From CAVXJN01 sp963773585 (lineage in GTDB: Bacteria; Pseudomonadota; Gammaproteobacteria; JASBUN01): a stretch of 64,000 nucleotides of DNA. Shown here one piece after another: positions 54,650 through 63,123 of this stretch (position 1 is its first letter; each line of letters begins with the position of its first letter). The notes beneath the pieces are model-generated. The model saw only the letters and a program-made list of their open reading frames with translations, made no database searches and was not told where the DNA came from. The translations under genes were made by a program, and so were the position numbers. The DNA is taken from assembly GCA_963773585.1 (NCBI GenBank), contig CAVZBR010000001.1, forward strand, positions 620,001-684,000. The letters run 5' to 3'.

Positions 54650-55266
54650 CGCAATTGCCGTCCTTCACGTTGGCCGTCGGCAAGAATGGCGGCCGCGACG
54701 GCCAGCCGTCGGCCTTGCGCCTGACAAAGCTGCTTTTCATCGGCCGTGAGCGGTAGCGCGCTGTCGGTTCCGGCGTGGTGGGTGGCGCCATAGGGTGTGC
54801 CGCCGCTGCGGGTGGACAACAGTTCCGTCTGGCTGTACGGAATACCCAGCACCAGCATGCCGTGGTGCAGCAGGGGCAGCATCATCGACACCAGAGTGGT
54901 TTCCTGGCCGCCATGCAGACTCGAACTGGACGTGAATACCGTGGCTGGCTTGCCGCTGAGTTCCGCGCTGAGCCACAGGCTGCTGGTGCCGTCGAGAAAA
55001 TATTTCAGCGGCGCCGCCATGTTCCCGAACCGGGTCGGACTGCCCAGCGCGAGCCCCCCACAGTCGCGCAAATCTTCGATGGTGGCATAGGGAGGACCGG
55101 CATCCGGAATGTCGTCCTCGACTGCCTCGCACACTGCTGAGACCGGCGGCACCGTGCGCAGGCGCGCAGACACGCCCTCCACTTGTTCCACGCCGCGGGC
55201 CAGCAGGCGCGCCATTTCGGCGGTCGCGCCAAAGCGGCTGTAATACAGCACCAGCACCTCCGTCAT
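54646..55266 (-). CDS. wrbA: NAD(P)H:quinone oxidoreductase WrbA
   Basis: This 206-residue flavodoxin-like enzyme performs two-electron reduction of quinones with NAD(P)H. The FMN phosphate loop is YYSRFGATAEMARLLA, and GSPTRFGNMAAPLKYFLDGT is the WrbA signature. TSSSSLHGGQETT contacts the isoalloxazine ring. It overlaps the ArsC-family gene by four bases, forming a three-gene operon with the DUF2069 gene. Confidence 0.93.
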   Translation of the reverse strand: MTEVLVLYYSRFGATAEMARLLARGVEQVEGVSARLRTVPPVSAVCEAVEDDIPDAGPPYATIEDLRDCGGLALGSPTRFGNMAAPLKYFLDGTSSLWLSAELSGKPATVFTSSSSLHGGQETTLVSMMLPLLHHGMLVLGIPYSQTELLSTRSGGTPYGATHHAGTDSALPLTADEKQLCQAQGRRLAVAAAILADGQREGRQLR

Positions 55267-55628
55267 GGCAGGATCTCCAGCACCTGCTCGGGTGGCCTGC
55301 CCAAGGCGGCTTTGTCCCCGACCACGACGATGGGGCGCTCGATCAATTTCGGCGTGCCTACCATTGCGGCGATGAGCTGGTCGTCGCCGAGGCCTGGGTC
55401 GTCCAGACCAAGGGCCTGGTATTCCGGTTCCTGGGTGCGCATCAACTCCCGCGGGCGCATACCGAGGCGGCGCAGGAGATCTCGCAACTCCGAGGGGGTC
55501 GGCGGTTGGTCCAGGTACAGTGTCACCACCGGTTCCAGATTGCGTTCCTGGAGCAATTGCAGGGTTTGGCGTGATTTCGAGCAGCGGGGATTGTGAAAGA
55601 TCCGAACCTCAACGGGCTGTTCGGCCAT
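55263..55628 (-). CDS. ArsC family glutaredoxin-type reductase (YfgD-like)
   Basis: The 121-residue protein has the thioredoxin-fold ArsC family motif FHNPRCSKSRQTLQLL with a single N-terminal active-site Cys. The blocks LLRRLGMRPRELMR, LIAAMVGTPKLIERPIVV and GRPPEQVLEIL follow. Glutaredoxin-coupled arsenate reductases have this layout. The location beside wrbA and hda, away from other ars genes, matches YfgD, whose physiological substrate is unsettled. AAGGAG lies nine bases before the ATG at 55628. Confidence 0.88.
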   Translation of the reverse strand: MAEQPVEVRIFHNPRCSKSRQTLQLLQERNLEPVVTLYLDQPPTPSELRDLLRRLGMRPRELMRTQEPEYQALGLDDPGLGDDQLIAAMVGTPKLIERPIVVVGDKAALGRPPEQVLEILP

Positions 55629-55753
55629 GCGGGCATTCTCCTTCCAAAGTAGTTCCGGCTTGACGCAAAAAATCGGTCTGATTAGTCTGGCGTAATCGAT
55701 TATGGGAACGGGGACCGAGCGTGGGCGTAATCGGGCTGACGGTTTCACGCTAG

Positions 55754-56062
55754 ATGATGGTGAAACATATCAGATTTACGGCATTCTTGCGGCTGCTGGC
55801 GCTGGCGCTTGTATTCTTGAGCGCCTGCTCTGTGGCACCGGTACAGGAAATGAGCGATGCCCGCCAAGCGATTCAGGCGGCAAAGGATGCCGGTGCTCCG
55901 CAACGCTCGCCGTCGGAGTTCGAACTCGCGCAGCAGATGCTCGAACGTGCGCAGAAGGCTTTGGAGTTGGGCGAGTACCAGCGCGCACGTTCAGATGCGT
56001 TGTCCGCCAAGCGCCAGGCGCTGACCGCGCGAGAGAAAGCCATCGAGCACCCGGCGCAATGA
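55754..56062 (+). CDS. DUF4398 family lipoprotein
   Basis: The 102-residue protein has a lipoprotein signal peptide (LLALALVFLSAC, lipobox LSAC). A coiled-coil DUF4398 domain follows, with MSDARQAIQAAKDAGAPQRS and LGEYQRARSDALSAKRQALTA. Two adjacent ATGs could start it. A second protein with the same helical domain plus LysM lies downstream, so they may act as a pair at the cell envelope. Function is unknown. Confidence 0.82.
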   Translation: MMVKHIRFTAFLRLLALALVFLSACSVAPVQEMSDARQAIQAAKDAGAPQRSPSEFELAQQMLERAQKALELGEYQRARSDALSAKRQALTAREKAIEHPAQ

Positions 56063-56214
56063 CGCCGCAAATACCGAATCGTTCACAATTCGAAGGGACT
56101 TAGCTATAAATCCTTGACAGTATCGCAAGTGGGGTGTTAGCTTGCATAACACTTACGAGCGTAACGTAAGGCACTAATTCATAAGACAAACCGGTAGCTT
56201 TGGAGTCAACAACA

Positions 56215-56868
56215 ATGAACACGCTCTCTCGCCTGACCACTCTGGGGATCATCGTATTGTCCATGGGCATGGTTGTCGGCTGCGCACAACAGCAGCAGAA
56301 GCCGGAAGCCGAGCCTACCGCCGCAAAACAGGCGGGACCCGACGCGCAAGCGGCCGAGAGGGCCATTGCCGACGCCAAGGACGCAATCGCCAAAGCCAAA
56401 CAAAACCATTGGATCTGGCGCGATACCGAGAAATTCCTGAAGGAAGCGGAAAAGGACTACAAGGCCGGCAAATACGACGACGCCATCAAGAAAGCGAACA
56501 AGGCGAAGGATCAGGCCAACCTGGCGGTAGAACAGTATCAGAAAGAGCAGCAGATGGATCGCGGTCTGCGCTTCCAGAAGTCTTCCTCCAGCAATTCCGG
56601 CAGCTACAAGGTGGTACGTGGCGATAGCTTGTGGAAAATCTCCGGCAAGCCGGAAATCTACTCCGACCCCTATCAGTGGCCGCTGATTTATAAAACGAAT
56701 GCCGATAAAATCAAGGACGCGGACCTGATTTTCCCTGGCCAGCAGTTCGCGATTGACACATCGCCGTCTTCGGCCGACGTCGACGCTGCGATTCGCCACG
56801 CGAAGACCCGCGGCGCTTGGACCATTGGCCAGATGGAAGACTCGGATCGCGCCTATCTGGGACGCTGA
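56215..56868 (+). CDS. LysM domain lipoprotein with DUF4398-like coiled coil
   Basis: The 217-residue protein has a lipobox signal (TTLGIIVLSMGMVVGC). A helical Ala/Lys-rich region at about residues 45-110 resembles the DUF4398 neighbour. A LysM peptidoglycan-binding domain at about 130-185 follows (YKVVRGDSLWKISGKPEIY, then QWPLIYKTNADKI and DLIFPGQQFAI). GGAG nine bases before the ATG at 56215 decides the start. It probably links the outer membrane to the wall. A clear terminator follows. Confidence 0.88.
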   Translation: MNTLSRLTTLGIIVLSMGMVVGCAQQQQKPEAEPTAAKQAGPDAQAAERAIADAKDAIAKAKQNHWIWRDTEKFLKEAEKDYKAGKYDDAIKKANKAKDQANLAVEQYQKEQQMDRGLRFQKSSSSNSGSYKVVRGDSLWKISGKPEIYSDPYQWPLIYKTNADKIKDADLIFPGQQFAIDTSPSSADVDAAIRHAKTRGAWTIGQMEDSDRAYLGR

Positions 56869-56895
56869 TTACAAAACCCAGCCCGGTCGGTCGGC

Positions 56896-56919
56896 AAAGG
56901 GGCCCTGGGGGCCCTTTTT
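56896..56919 (+). terminator. Intrinsic terminator after the LysM lipoprotein gene
   Basis: GGGCCC at 56900-56905 pairs with GGGCCC at 56909-56914 around TGG. The stem is extended by four further pairs (one G-U) and is followed directly by a five-base T-run. Confidence 0.85.
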
Positions 56920-57008
56920 GCTTTGGTGCATCGACAATGTGACTCGCGCCCGTAGACGGGCGCTCGGGTCCGCTTTCTGTGCACGTCAGCCTCACAATCC
57001 GACACACC

Positions 57009-57557
57009 ATGCAACACATCGAGAAGTTGTTTGAATCCTTCCTTTGGCGCAGTCGCCTAGTGGTCATCGCCGCAGTAGTGGCAAGTTTGTTCACCGGCTT
57101 GGCGATGTTTTATGTTGCCACCGTCGACGCCTACTACATGATCGTCCACCTGGTCGATTATGCCTCGCCGGCCTTGGTCGACCAGGCGCGGGAACAACTG
57201 CGGGCCAACACCGTCACGCACGTGGTCGAAATTGTAGACGGCTATCTGTTGGCTACGGTGATGCTGATTTTTGCGCTGGGCTTGTACGAGTTGTTCATCA
57301 GCAAGATCGATCAAGCGGCGGGCGCGGAAACCTCCTCCAAAGTGCTGGTCATCGAAAGTCTCGACGATTTGAAAGCGCGCCTGGGCAAAGTCGTGCTGAT
57401 GATCCTGATCGTCAAGTTCTTTGAATACGCAGTGGAGGTGCGATTCGGTACCGCCCTGGAGCTGCTTTATCTTGCCGCGGGCATCGCGCTGATCGGTCTG
57501 GCATTGTATCTGTCCCACGCCGATCACGGTCGGGCAGTCGTATCTCACAACGATTGA
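57009..57557 (+). CDS. YqhA family (UPF0114) membrane protein
   Basis: The 182-residue inner-membrane protein has about four helices and the family blocks FLWRSRLVVIAAVVASL and VVEIVDGYLLATVMLIFALGLYELFIS, followed by LKARLGKVVLMILIVKFFE. The family is widespread and uncharacterised. The ATG at 57009 gives the usual N-terminus MQHIEKLFESFLWRSR. The histidine phosphatase gene follows ten bases later, so they are likely co-transcribed. Confidence 0.88.
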   Translation: MQHIEKLFESFLWRSRLVVIAAVVASLFTGLAMFYVATVDAYYMIVHLVDYASPALVDQAREQLRANTVTHVVEIVDGYLLATVMLIFALGLYELFISKIDQAAGAETSSKVLVIESLDDLKARLGKVVLMILIVKFFEYAVEVRFGTALELLYLAAGIALIGLALYLSHADHGRAVVSHND

Positions 57558-57567
57558 AGATTCTGAC

Positions 57568-58230
57568 ATGAATGCAGTTACGCAAGTCGATTTGCTGCGG
57601 CACGGCGAACCTCAGGGCGGCAGCCGATATCGCGGTCAGAAGGACGATCCTTTGACCGAGCGCGGCTGGCAACAGATGCGCGATGCAGTCGGGGATCATG
57701 TTTCCTGGGACGCGATCGTCAGTTCACCATTACGACGTTGTCAGGCTTTCGCGCAGTGGCTGGCTGATGCGCGCGGGATTCCGCTGTTTTTCGAGGAACG
57801 CTTCAAGGAGGTCGGTTTTGGATCGTGGGAAGGCATGACCAAGGACGAAATCGAAGCGCAGGCGCCCGGGACGGTAGCTGCCTTCTACCGCGACCCAGTC
57901 CATGAGCGCCCGGCCGGAGCCGAGCCGTTGGATGAGTTTCGTGACCGGGTACTGGCGGCTTGGGTCTCGCTGTTGTCCACGCATGCCGGTCGACGGGTGT
58001 TGCTCGTCACCCACGCCGGTGTCATGCGTATGGTGATCGGCGATGTGTTGGCCGCACCTTTGGAGCGCGTCTATCGTATCCACGTACCGTATGCCGGCGT
58101 CAGTCGAGTTGCCGTTTACGGTAGGGGAGTGGAAGCCAGGACGCAGTTGTTGTTCCACGCCGGCAGCTTGCATGCCCCTGACCATTCCGCCGCGGAACGC
58201 GCAAGCAAAATGGGCGGTGAAACCGGTTGA
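57568..58230 (+). CDS. Histidine phosphatase family protein, possible alpha-ribazole phosphatase
   Basis: The 220-residue enzyme has the phosphoglycerate-mutase-like catalytic motif DLLRHGEP, with the second Arg in SSPLRRCQAFA, the catalytic Glu in FKEVGFGSWEGMT and the second His in LLVTHAGVMRM. The length and the GSWEGM segment fit the CobC/alpha-ribazole phosphatase group. The cobalamin uptake genes downstream make a role in cobalamin salvage plausible. A general phosphatase cannot be excluded. Confidence 0.75.
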   Translation: MNAVTQVDLLRHGEPQGGSRYRGQKDDPLTERGWQQMRDAVGDHVSWDAIVSSPLRRCQAFAQWLADARGIPLFFEERFKEVGFGSWEGMTKDEIEAQAPGTVAAFYRDPVHERPAGAEPLDEFRDRVLAAWVSLLSTHAGRRVLLVTHAGVMRMVIGDVLAAPLERVYRIHVPYAGVSRVAVYGRGVEARTQLLFHAGSLHAPDHSAAERASKMGGETG

Positions 58231-58295
58231 GCGGTGCGGACCGAAGCCGTCAATGCCGAATCGAGCGTTCCGAATGCGCGGGTCGCGGCCACGTG

Positions 58296-58736
58296 TCACT
58301 CGGCAAGAGAACGATCCAGCAGGTAATCCTCCAGATCATCTACATCCACTTCGCTGACCGCCAGGTTCCGAACCGAGATGCCCGCGGCGTGCACCGTTTC
58401 CGGGTCGCCGCTCTGTAGCGGGTGCCAGGCCGGTAAGACCGCACCTTCGGATATCAGGCGATAGGCACAAGTTGCGGGCAACCAGGACAAGTTTTCCACG
58501 TTCGCAGGAGACAGTACTTCGCAATCCGATACGCGTGCAGTGCGTCGAGCGTAATCGGTGCATCGGCAAGTATGCAGATTCAGCAATCGGCAGGCGACAC
58601 GGGTGTAGTGTACTTCGCCGGTGTCCAGATCTTCGAGTTTGTGCAGACAGCAACGGCCACAGCCGTCACAGAGACTTTCCCACTCCGCGCGGCTCATTTC
58701 CCCAAGTGTTTTGCGTTTCCAAAATGGTTGCGGCAT
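58296..58736 (-). CDS. YcgN family cysteine cluster protein (UPF0260)
   Basis: The 146-residue protein begins MPQPFWKRKTLGEMSRAEWE and contains the cysteine cluster CDGCGRCCLHKLEDLDTGE followed by NLHTCRCTDY and VSDCEVL, which could bind a metal or an iron-sulfur cluster. This matches the UPF0260/YcgN family, of unknown function. It is divergent from btuF, with 58 bases between starts. A start 20 codons upstream at 58796 would run into btuF and is not preferred. Confidence 0.9.
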   Translation of the reverse strand: MPQPFWKRKTLGEMSRAEWESLCDGCGRCCLHKLEDLDTGEVHYTRVACRLLNLHTCRCTDYARRTARVSDCEVLSPANVENLSWLPATCAYRLISEGAVLPAWHPLQSGDPETVHAAGISVRNLAVSEVDVDDLEDYLLDRSLAE

Positions 58737-58794
58737 GGTGTGCTCAGCCACCCTCGGTAGGGAGTCTGCAGTGCATGCCGTAGAATAGCACGCC

Positions 58795-59688
58795 ATGTTG
58801 CGATCTCTCTGGGCACTCGTATGTTGCGTGCTGAGCTGCAGCGCTGCCGCAGCCGGGCAAATCGCAGTGCGCGACGATGCCGGCTACCGCGTAGCGTTGC
58901 AGCGCCCCGCGCAGCGGATCGTCAGTCTGGCGCCGGGCCTGACCGAACTGGTTTTCAGTATTGGCGCCGGCAATCGCCTGGTCGGCGTCGACCGCTTCAG
59001 TGATTACCCTCCCGCCGCCCGGGAATTGCCTCGGGTCGGAAGTGCCACGCGCGTAGACCTTGAACGTCTCCTGGCCGAGCGCCCTGACCTGGTGTTGCTG
59101 TGGCAAAGTGGATCCTCGCCGCGGTTGGTTGCCCGCTTGCGCGCCACAGGTATCGCGGTCTACGTCAGCGAACCGAAGCGTTTGGACGATATCGCGCTGA
59201 CCTTGGAGCGTCTGGGAAGCTTGACCGGCTACGAGCAGGCGGCGCAGGTTGCGGCGGCCGAGTTTCGGCGGCGGCAAGCAAAGCTCGGCAGAGAATTCGG
59301 ACGTCGCCAGCCATTGTCGGTATTTTATCAGGTATGGGGGGACCCGTTGATCACGGTCAACGGCATGCAATTCATCAGTGAGGTCATTTCCCTTTGTGGA
59401 GGGATGAACGTATTCGCCAGTTTGGCAAACAGCGCGCCACGTGTGAGTGTGGAATCGGTGCTCGCCCGCGACCCACAGGTTATGGTCGCCGGACGGACTG
59501 CTGGCGACGATGCGCCGTTGGCCCGCTGGCGCGTCTGGCCCCAGCTGCGCGCCGTGCGCGATCGACACATGTTCTACGTGCCGGCGGATCTGTTGCAAAG
59601 ACCGAGCACGCGCTTGCTCGACGGTGCCCGTCTGCTGTGTGAACAGATGCAAGGGATCGATGCCTCAAAAGCGACGGCGCACCGTTAG
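58795..59688 (+). CDS. btuF: Periplasmic cobalamin-binding protein BtuF
   Basis: The 297-residue protein has a signal peptide (LWALVCCVLSCSAAAAG) and a class III solute-binding fold: RIVSLAPGLTELVFSIGAG, VGVDRFSDYPPAA, the helix-backed RPDLVLLWQSGSS and WPQLRAVRDRHMFYV. It would hand vitamin B12 from BtuB to the ABC importer BtuCD, whose genes are not in this window. A siderophore or heme binding protein is possible by fold, but the convergent btuB with its B12 riboswitch supports cobalamin. Its 3' end overlaps btuB by 24 bases on the opposite strand. Confidence 0.88.
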   Translation: MLRSLWALVCCVLSCSAAAAGQIAVRDDAGYRVALQRPAQRIVSLAPGLTELVFSIGAGNRLVGVDRFSDYPPAARELPRVGSATRVDLERLLAERPDLVLLWQSGSSPRLVARLRATGIAVYVSEPKRLDDIALTLERLGSLTGYEQAAQVAAAEFRRRQAKLGREFGRRQPLSVFYQVWGDPLITVNGMQFISEVISLCGGMNVFASLANSAPRVSVESVLARDPQVMVAGRTAGDDAPLARWRVWPQLRAVRDRHMFYVPADLLQRPSTRLLDGARLLCEQMQGIDASKATAHR

Positions 59689-61722
59689 GCTCAGGTTGCG
59701 TTCAGGCAGCGGGTAGGCAGCAAAGCGACCGGGGGTGGTGGTGCTCACTACGCCGGTGTCGTAGGCTCGTTTATCGAACACGTTGTTGACCCGGGCTTCA
59801 AACCGCCACTCCTTGTGCTGCTTGGATACCAGTACATCGACCATGGCGAAGTCTGGAATACGGTCGGCGGTGTTGGTCTGGTCGTTGTCAAAGCGCTGTT
59901 CGCCGACGTAGTGTCCCTGTGCCGACAGCAGTAGGTTGCTGCGCGGTTGCCATTGCACCCCCAGCGTGGCGCTGTGCCGGGGCACCAGCGGAACATCATT
60001 GCCGGCATTGGTGCCTTCGCGAAACTGAGCGCGCGCGTAGGTGTAGTTGGCGGTCAGCTTCCATTGTGCGTTGAATGCATGCTGTCCCTGAAGTTCGATT
60101 CCGTAGCGTCGGGTAGGGTCCAGATTGATGTTCGTGAACGTGCCCGGATCGAAGTGGATTTCATTTTTCAGCCGCATGTAATACACGCCCGCGCTGAATT
60201 GCTCGGGGCCATTGCGGTATTCGGCGCCGATGTCCAGGTGATTGCCGATTTGCGGCTCCAATGGCGAGAATTCCAACGCAAAGGTCCGCGGATCGGTTTC
60301 GAAGATCTCATCGATGGTGCCGAAACGCACGCTGCGCTCGAGCTTGGCGTAGCTCGACCAAGTTGAGGTCAATTCACGGCGCAGTCCCAGCTCCAACAAC
60401 GGTTCGGTATCGGTACGTTTGAGCGGCACCGCCTCATTGCCGCCGAACGGTTGTCCCGGTGCCGCCGGGTCGTAGCGGTCCTCGGAGTCCAAGGTGACAC
60501 GCTGGATACGCGCGCCGGCCGTGACGTGCGTGCGTTCGTCCAGCGCAGCCAACTCATGCACATACACTGCTAGTCGGCGCTGCCGTACATCCAGGTGATG
60601 GATCGGCGCGGTCTGGGGAGTCTGGCCGCGATCCGAAACGTATTGCGAATAATAGAAGTCGAGTCCTGCGATCAGCGCATGCTGACCTTCGGCACCGTGG
60701 GGTATTGTCAGTCGCGGTGTCAGCGACCAAGTATCCAGGGTCGAGTCCACGTAGCGTGCAAACGTGCCCGGCGGATAGAATGGTGCGTAGCCGTCGTAAT
60801 CGTCGAAGAAGGCCTCCTGCTGTTTGCGGCGCACGCCGCCGTCGATGACCAGTTCGGCGTCGTTGGACAAATAGCGACTGACTCCGGCGGTCACGTAAGC
60901 GCCACGTTGTTTGCCCCAGTCATTGGGATTGGCGGTGCCGCGTCGATCGGTTTCCAGCTCGTTCAGGCCGATGCTCGGGTCCACCAGCCGTTCGCCGGGC
61001 AGTCCAAGGGACTGGGAGTCGAGACCAAAACGCAGGAATCGCTCGTCGTGGTCGCCGAGCCAGCGCAGATCCCCTTGCACATTGCGCTGCAGTAGCTGGT
61101 TGTTGTGGCGGTAGCCGTCGGACTGCAGAAAGCTGGTGTGCAAGCGGCCGGTAAACAGTCCCGAACCGCCGGTCACGCGCGCTTGCGCGCCGCGGGTGGC
61201 GTAGCTGCCGGCGTTGGCAGCCAGTTCTCCGGAAATCTTGGTACCGGCTGCCCGTTTGGTGACAATGTTGATGGTGCCGCCTGCGGTGCCGTCGCCGTAG
61301 AGCACCGCACCGCCGCTGCGGATGATTTCGATTCGCGCGATATCGTCCAGGGGAACGGCTGTGAAATCGATGGCGGCATTATCGATGTCGTTCAGTCGTC
61401 GGCCATCCACCAGGATCAGGGTATTCTGTTTTGCGGTAATGCCGAAGCCGCGCAGATCAACGGTCGCCCGTGCGCCTCGATTGCCGTACAGGCTGCGTGC
61501 TTGCACGCCTGCTTCCAGCGAGAGCAGTTCCGCCAAGTTGGTGGCCGGACTGCGAGCGATGTCGTCGGCGTCAATGACCGTGACGCTCGCAGGCACTTGC
61601 TGGCGATGGCTATCGAGACGCGTGGCGGTGACGATCAGCGTTGGTTCGGTAATGGTTTCGGCGCTCACGGGCGCTGCGCCTGCGGCGAATGCCGCGGCGG
61701 CGACCAAAGACTTGTATTGCAT
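59665..61722 (-). CDS. btuB: TonB-dependent cobalamin receptor BtuB
   Basis: This 685-residue outer-membrane receptor has a signal peptide (AAAAFAAGAAPVSA) and a TonB box-like ETITEPTLIVTATR. A plug domain (about 30-145, with LVDGRRLNDID and GGAVLYGDGTAGGTINIVTK) and a beta-barrel ending in Phe (SLTVRRRF) follow. The cobalamin riboswitch at 61875-62094 lies in its leader, which makes B12 or a corrinoid the likely ligand. I chose the ATG at 61722 because it gives the signal peptide; the longer frame runs through the leader. Confidence 0.92.
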   Translation of the reverse strand: MQYKSLVAAAAFAAGAAPVSAETITEPTLIVTATRLDSHRQQVPASVTVIDADDIARSPATNLAELLSLEAGVQARSLYGNRGARATVDLRGFGITAKQNTLILVDGRRLNDIDNAAIDFTAVPLDDIARIEIIRSGGAVLYGDGTAGGTINIVTKRAAGTKISGELAANAGSYATRGAQARVTGGSGLFTGRLHTSFLQSDGYRHNNQLLQRNVQGDLRWLGDHDERFLRFGLDSQSLGLPGERLVDPSIGLNELETDRRGTANPNDWGKQRGAYVTAGVSRYLSNDAELVIDGGVRRKQQEAFFDDYDGYAPFYPPGTFARYVDSTLDTWSLTPRLTIPHGAEGQHALIAGLDFYYSQYVSDRGQTPQTAPIHHLDVRQRRLAVYVHELAALDERTHVTAGARIQRVTLDSEDRYDPAAPGQPFGGNEAVPLKRTDTEPLLELGLRRELTSTWSSYAKLERSVRFGTIDEIFETDPRTFALEFSPLEPQIGNHLDIGAEYRNGPEQFSAGVYYMRLKNEIHFDPGTFTNINLDPTRRYGIELQGQHAFNAQWKLTANYTYARAQFREGTNAGNDVPLVPRHSATLGVQWQPRSNLLLSAQGHYVGEQRFDNDQTNTADRIPDFAMVDVLVSKQHKEWRFEARVNNVFDKRAYDTGVVSTTTPGRFAAYPLPERNLSLTVRRRF

Positions 61723-61874
61723 GATTCCCCCAGCGATTACTGGCGCACACCCGCACATGGATAGGAGGTGCCGCTGGGGGGAAGGGCAGGGAGAAGCAAT
61801 TATGCTGGCCCGGCTGCACCGCCCGCCGCGGTACCCACTCGCGGGACCGCGGCGTTGCGCGCACGGACCCTGGG

Positions 61875-62094
61875 CTTCAGGCCGGTCTCCGGGCTCACGA
61901 GGGGCGGTGCCTGAGGCGGCGCCTTCCCGCACCTGCGGTGCAGTGGCATATGCCGTCTCTTAACTCGTTTACCGTTGCGGGGGCAGCGCCGGGTTTGTCC
62001 GCGAACGCCTCGTGGCAAAAGCACGAGAGGTTCACAGGGACGCACCGGCTTCCCGTTTCACTTCGCCTTCCGACGGATGGCGAAGCACCTGAAG
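61875..62094 (-). ncRNA. Cobalamin (B12) riboswitch in the btuB leader
   Basis: On the minus strand the leader contains the classic core GCCCCCGCAACGGTAA (61969-61984) and the B12 box GAGCCCGGAGACCGGCCTGA (61877-61896). Upstream it also has AACGGGAAGCCGGTG. CTTCAGG at 62088-62094 and CCTGAAG at 61875-61881 can form the closing P1 helix, which sets the limits. It would repress btuB when adenosylcobalamin is plentiful. Confidence 0.95.
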
Positions 62095-62102
62095 CGGACG
62101 TC

Positions 62103-62132
62103 AATCTACGGGCAAGCGTAATGCCCTGTCAA
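62103..62132 (-). promoter_or_regulatory. Candidate promoter for the riboswitch-btuB transcript
   Basis: On the minus strand a consensus -35 TTGACA (62127-62132) is followed after 18 bases by a -10-like TAGATT (62103-62108). Transcription would begin near 62096, directly at the 5' end of the riboswitch, which supports the assignment. Confidence 0.65.
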
Positions 62133-62145
62133 GCGCATGGCTGAA

Positions 62146-62874
62146 TCAGGGATCAATGCAACCTTGGGGCTCGGGTAGTCCGGCAATTCGCGAGCCCTGA
62201 CGCGAAGGGCCGCCCGGATACAGCTCGTAAAGAAACGATTCGTTGATGCGCTCATCGCCGTCCTGATCCTGCATGTGCTTGACCAGCAGCTTCACCATGG
62301 GCGTGATGCCGTATTGAAAATAGAATCCGCGCAGGAAGCGAATGACTTCCCAATGTTCCGGCGTGAGCTCGATACCTTCACGTTCGGCCAGATACTTGCC
62401 AAGGGATTCGCTCCATACGGATGCGTCCACCAGATTGCCGCTGGCATGGGTCCGATAGACTTGGCCATCGAATTCGAACGTTTGCAGTCCTGGACCGCTG
62501 TCGTTGCGCAAACCGTCATTCGGCGCCTGCTGCTCCAGTTCCTGGTCCAGCAGAGGTTCGGGGATCCCGGCGATACGCGTGCCCTGGATCTGGACGTCGC
62601 CCGGGAATAACTGATCGAGATAGGCATCGGTCGCCTTCTCCGGACCGAGGCGATCGGCGATCGCTTTTTTGAGCAGTTTGCGTACCGGGGAAACGTTGTA
62701 TTCCTGATAGAACAGGCGCATCACGCTGAGAACCTCCCAGTGCTCGGCAGTCAGCGCGATCCCCTCGCGCAGCGCCAGCGAGTCGGCGATGTCTTCATTC
62801 CATTGCCCGAGATCTGCCAAGCGCCCGTCTCGAGTCAGATGATAGTCGAGCGCCTTCGCGTACATTACGGTCAT
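62146..62874 (-). CDS. Tandem double-domain DsrC/TusE-like sulfur relay protein
   Basis: This 242-residue protein contains two consecutive DsrC/TusE domains. The first (about 10-112) includes LADLGQWNEDIADSLALREG, LTAEHWEVLSVMRLFYQEYN and FPGDVQIQGTRIAG. The second (about 130-242) includes SVWSESLGKYLAEREG, LTPEHWEVIRFLRGFYFQYG and YPGGPSRQGSRIAGLPEPQG followed by Cys-Ile-Asp-Pro. The family's terminal Cys is kept only in the second domain. The inner Cys before RIAG is Thr and Ser, so it is TusE-like rather than DsrC proper. The normal family length is about 110 residues. The ATG at 62874 has GGGAGGG upstream. DsrC/TusE proteins carry persulfide sulfur; the partner here is unknown. Confidence 0.88.
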   Translation of the reverse strand: MTVMYAKALDYHLTRDGRLADLGQWNEDIADSLALREGIALTAEHWEVLSVMRLFYQEYNVSPVRKLLKKAIADRLGPEKATDAYLDQLFPGDVQIQGTRIAGIPEPLLDQELEQQAPNDGLRNDSGPGLQTFEFDGQVYRTHASGNLVDASVWSESLGKYLAEREGIELTPEHWEVIRFLRGFYFQYGITPMVKLLVKHMQDQDGDERINESFLYELYPGGPSRQGSRIAGLPEPQGCIDP

Positions 62875-63123
62875 TGATGGTCCCTCCCGTGTGCGCGGTA
62901 CGTAGCCGCGTTTTGTCCTAGGCAATGCCGTAGCGCGGCCAAGTATACCGGTAGCCGGCGGCGTTGTCCGAAGCCCGCCGCCGGCCTATTTTCAATTGGT
63001 CGGCCATAACATCCGGCTCTTTACCATGGCGTCACTGTGCTAAAGCACCTTGCATATGGGCAGATGGCGGTCGCACACTAGCAGAACAGTCAACCTGTTG
63101 ATTTTATTAACCTGGATATTTAT

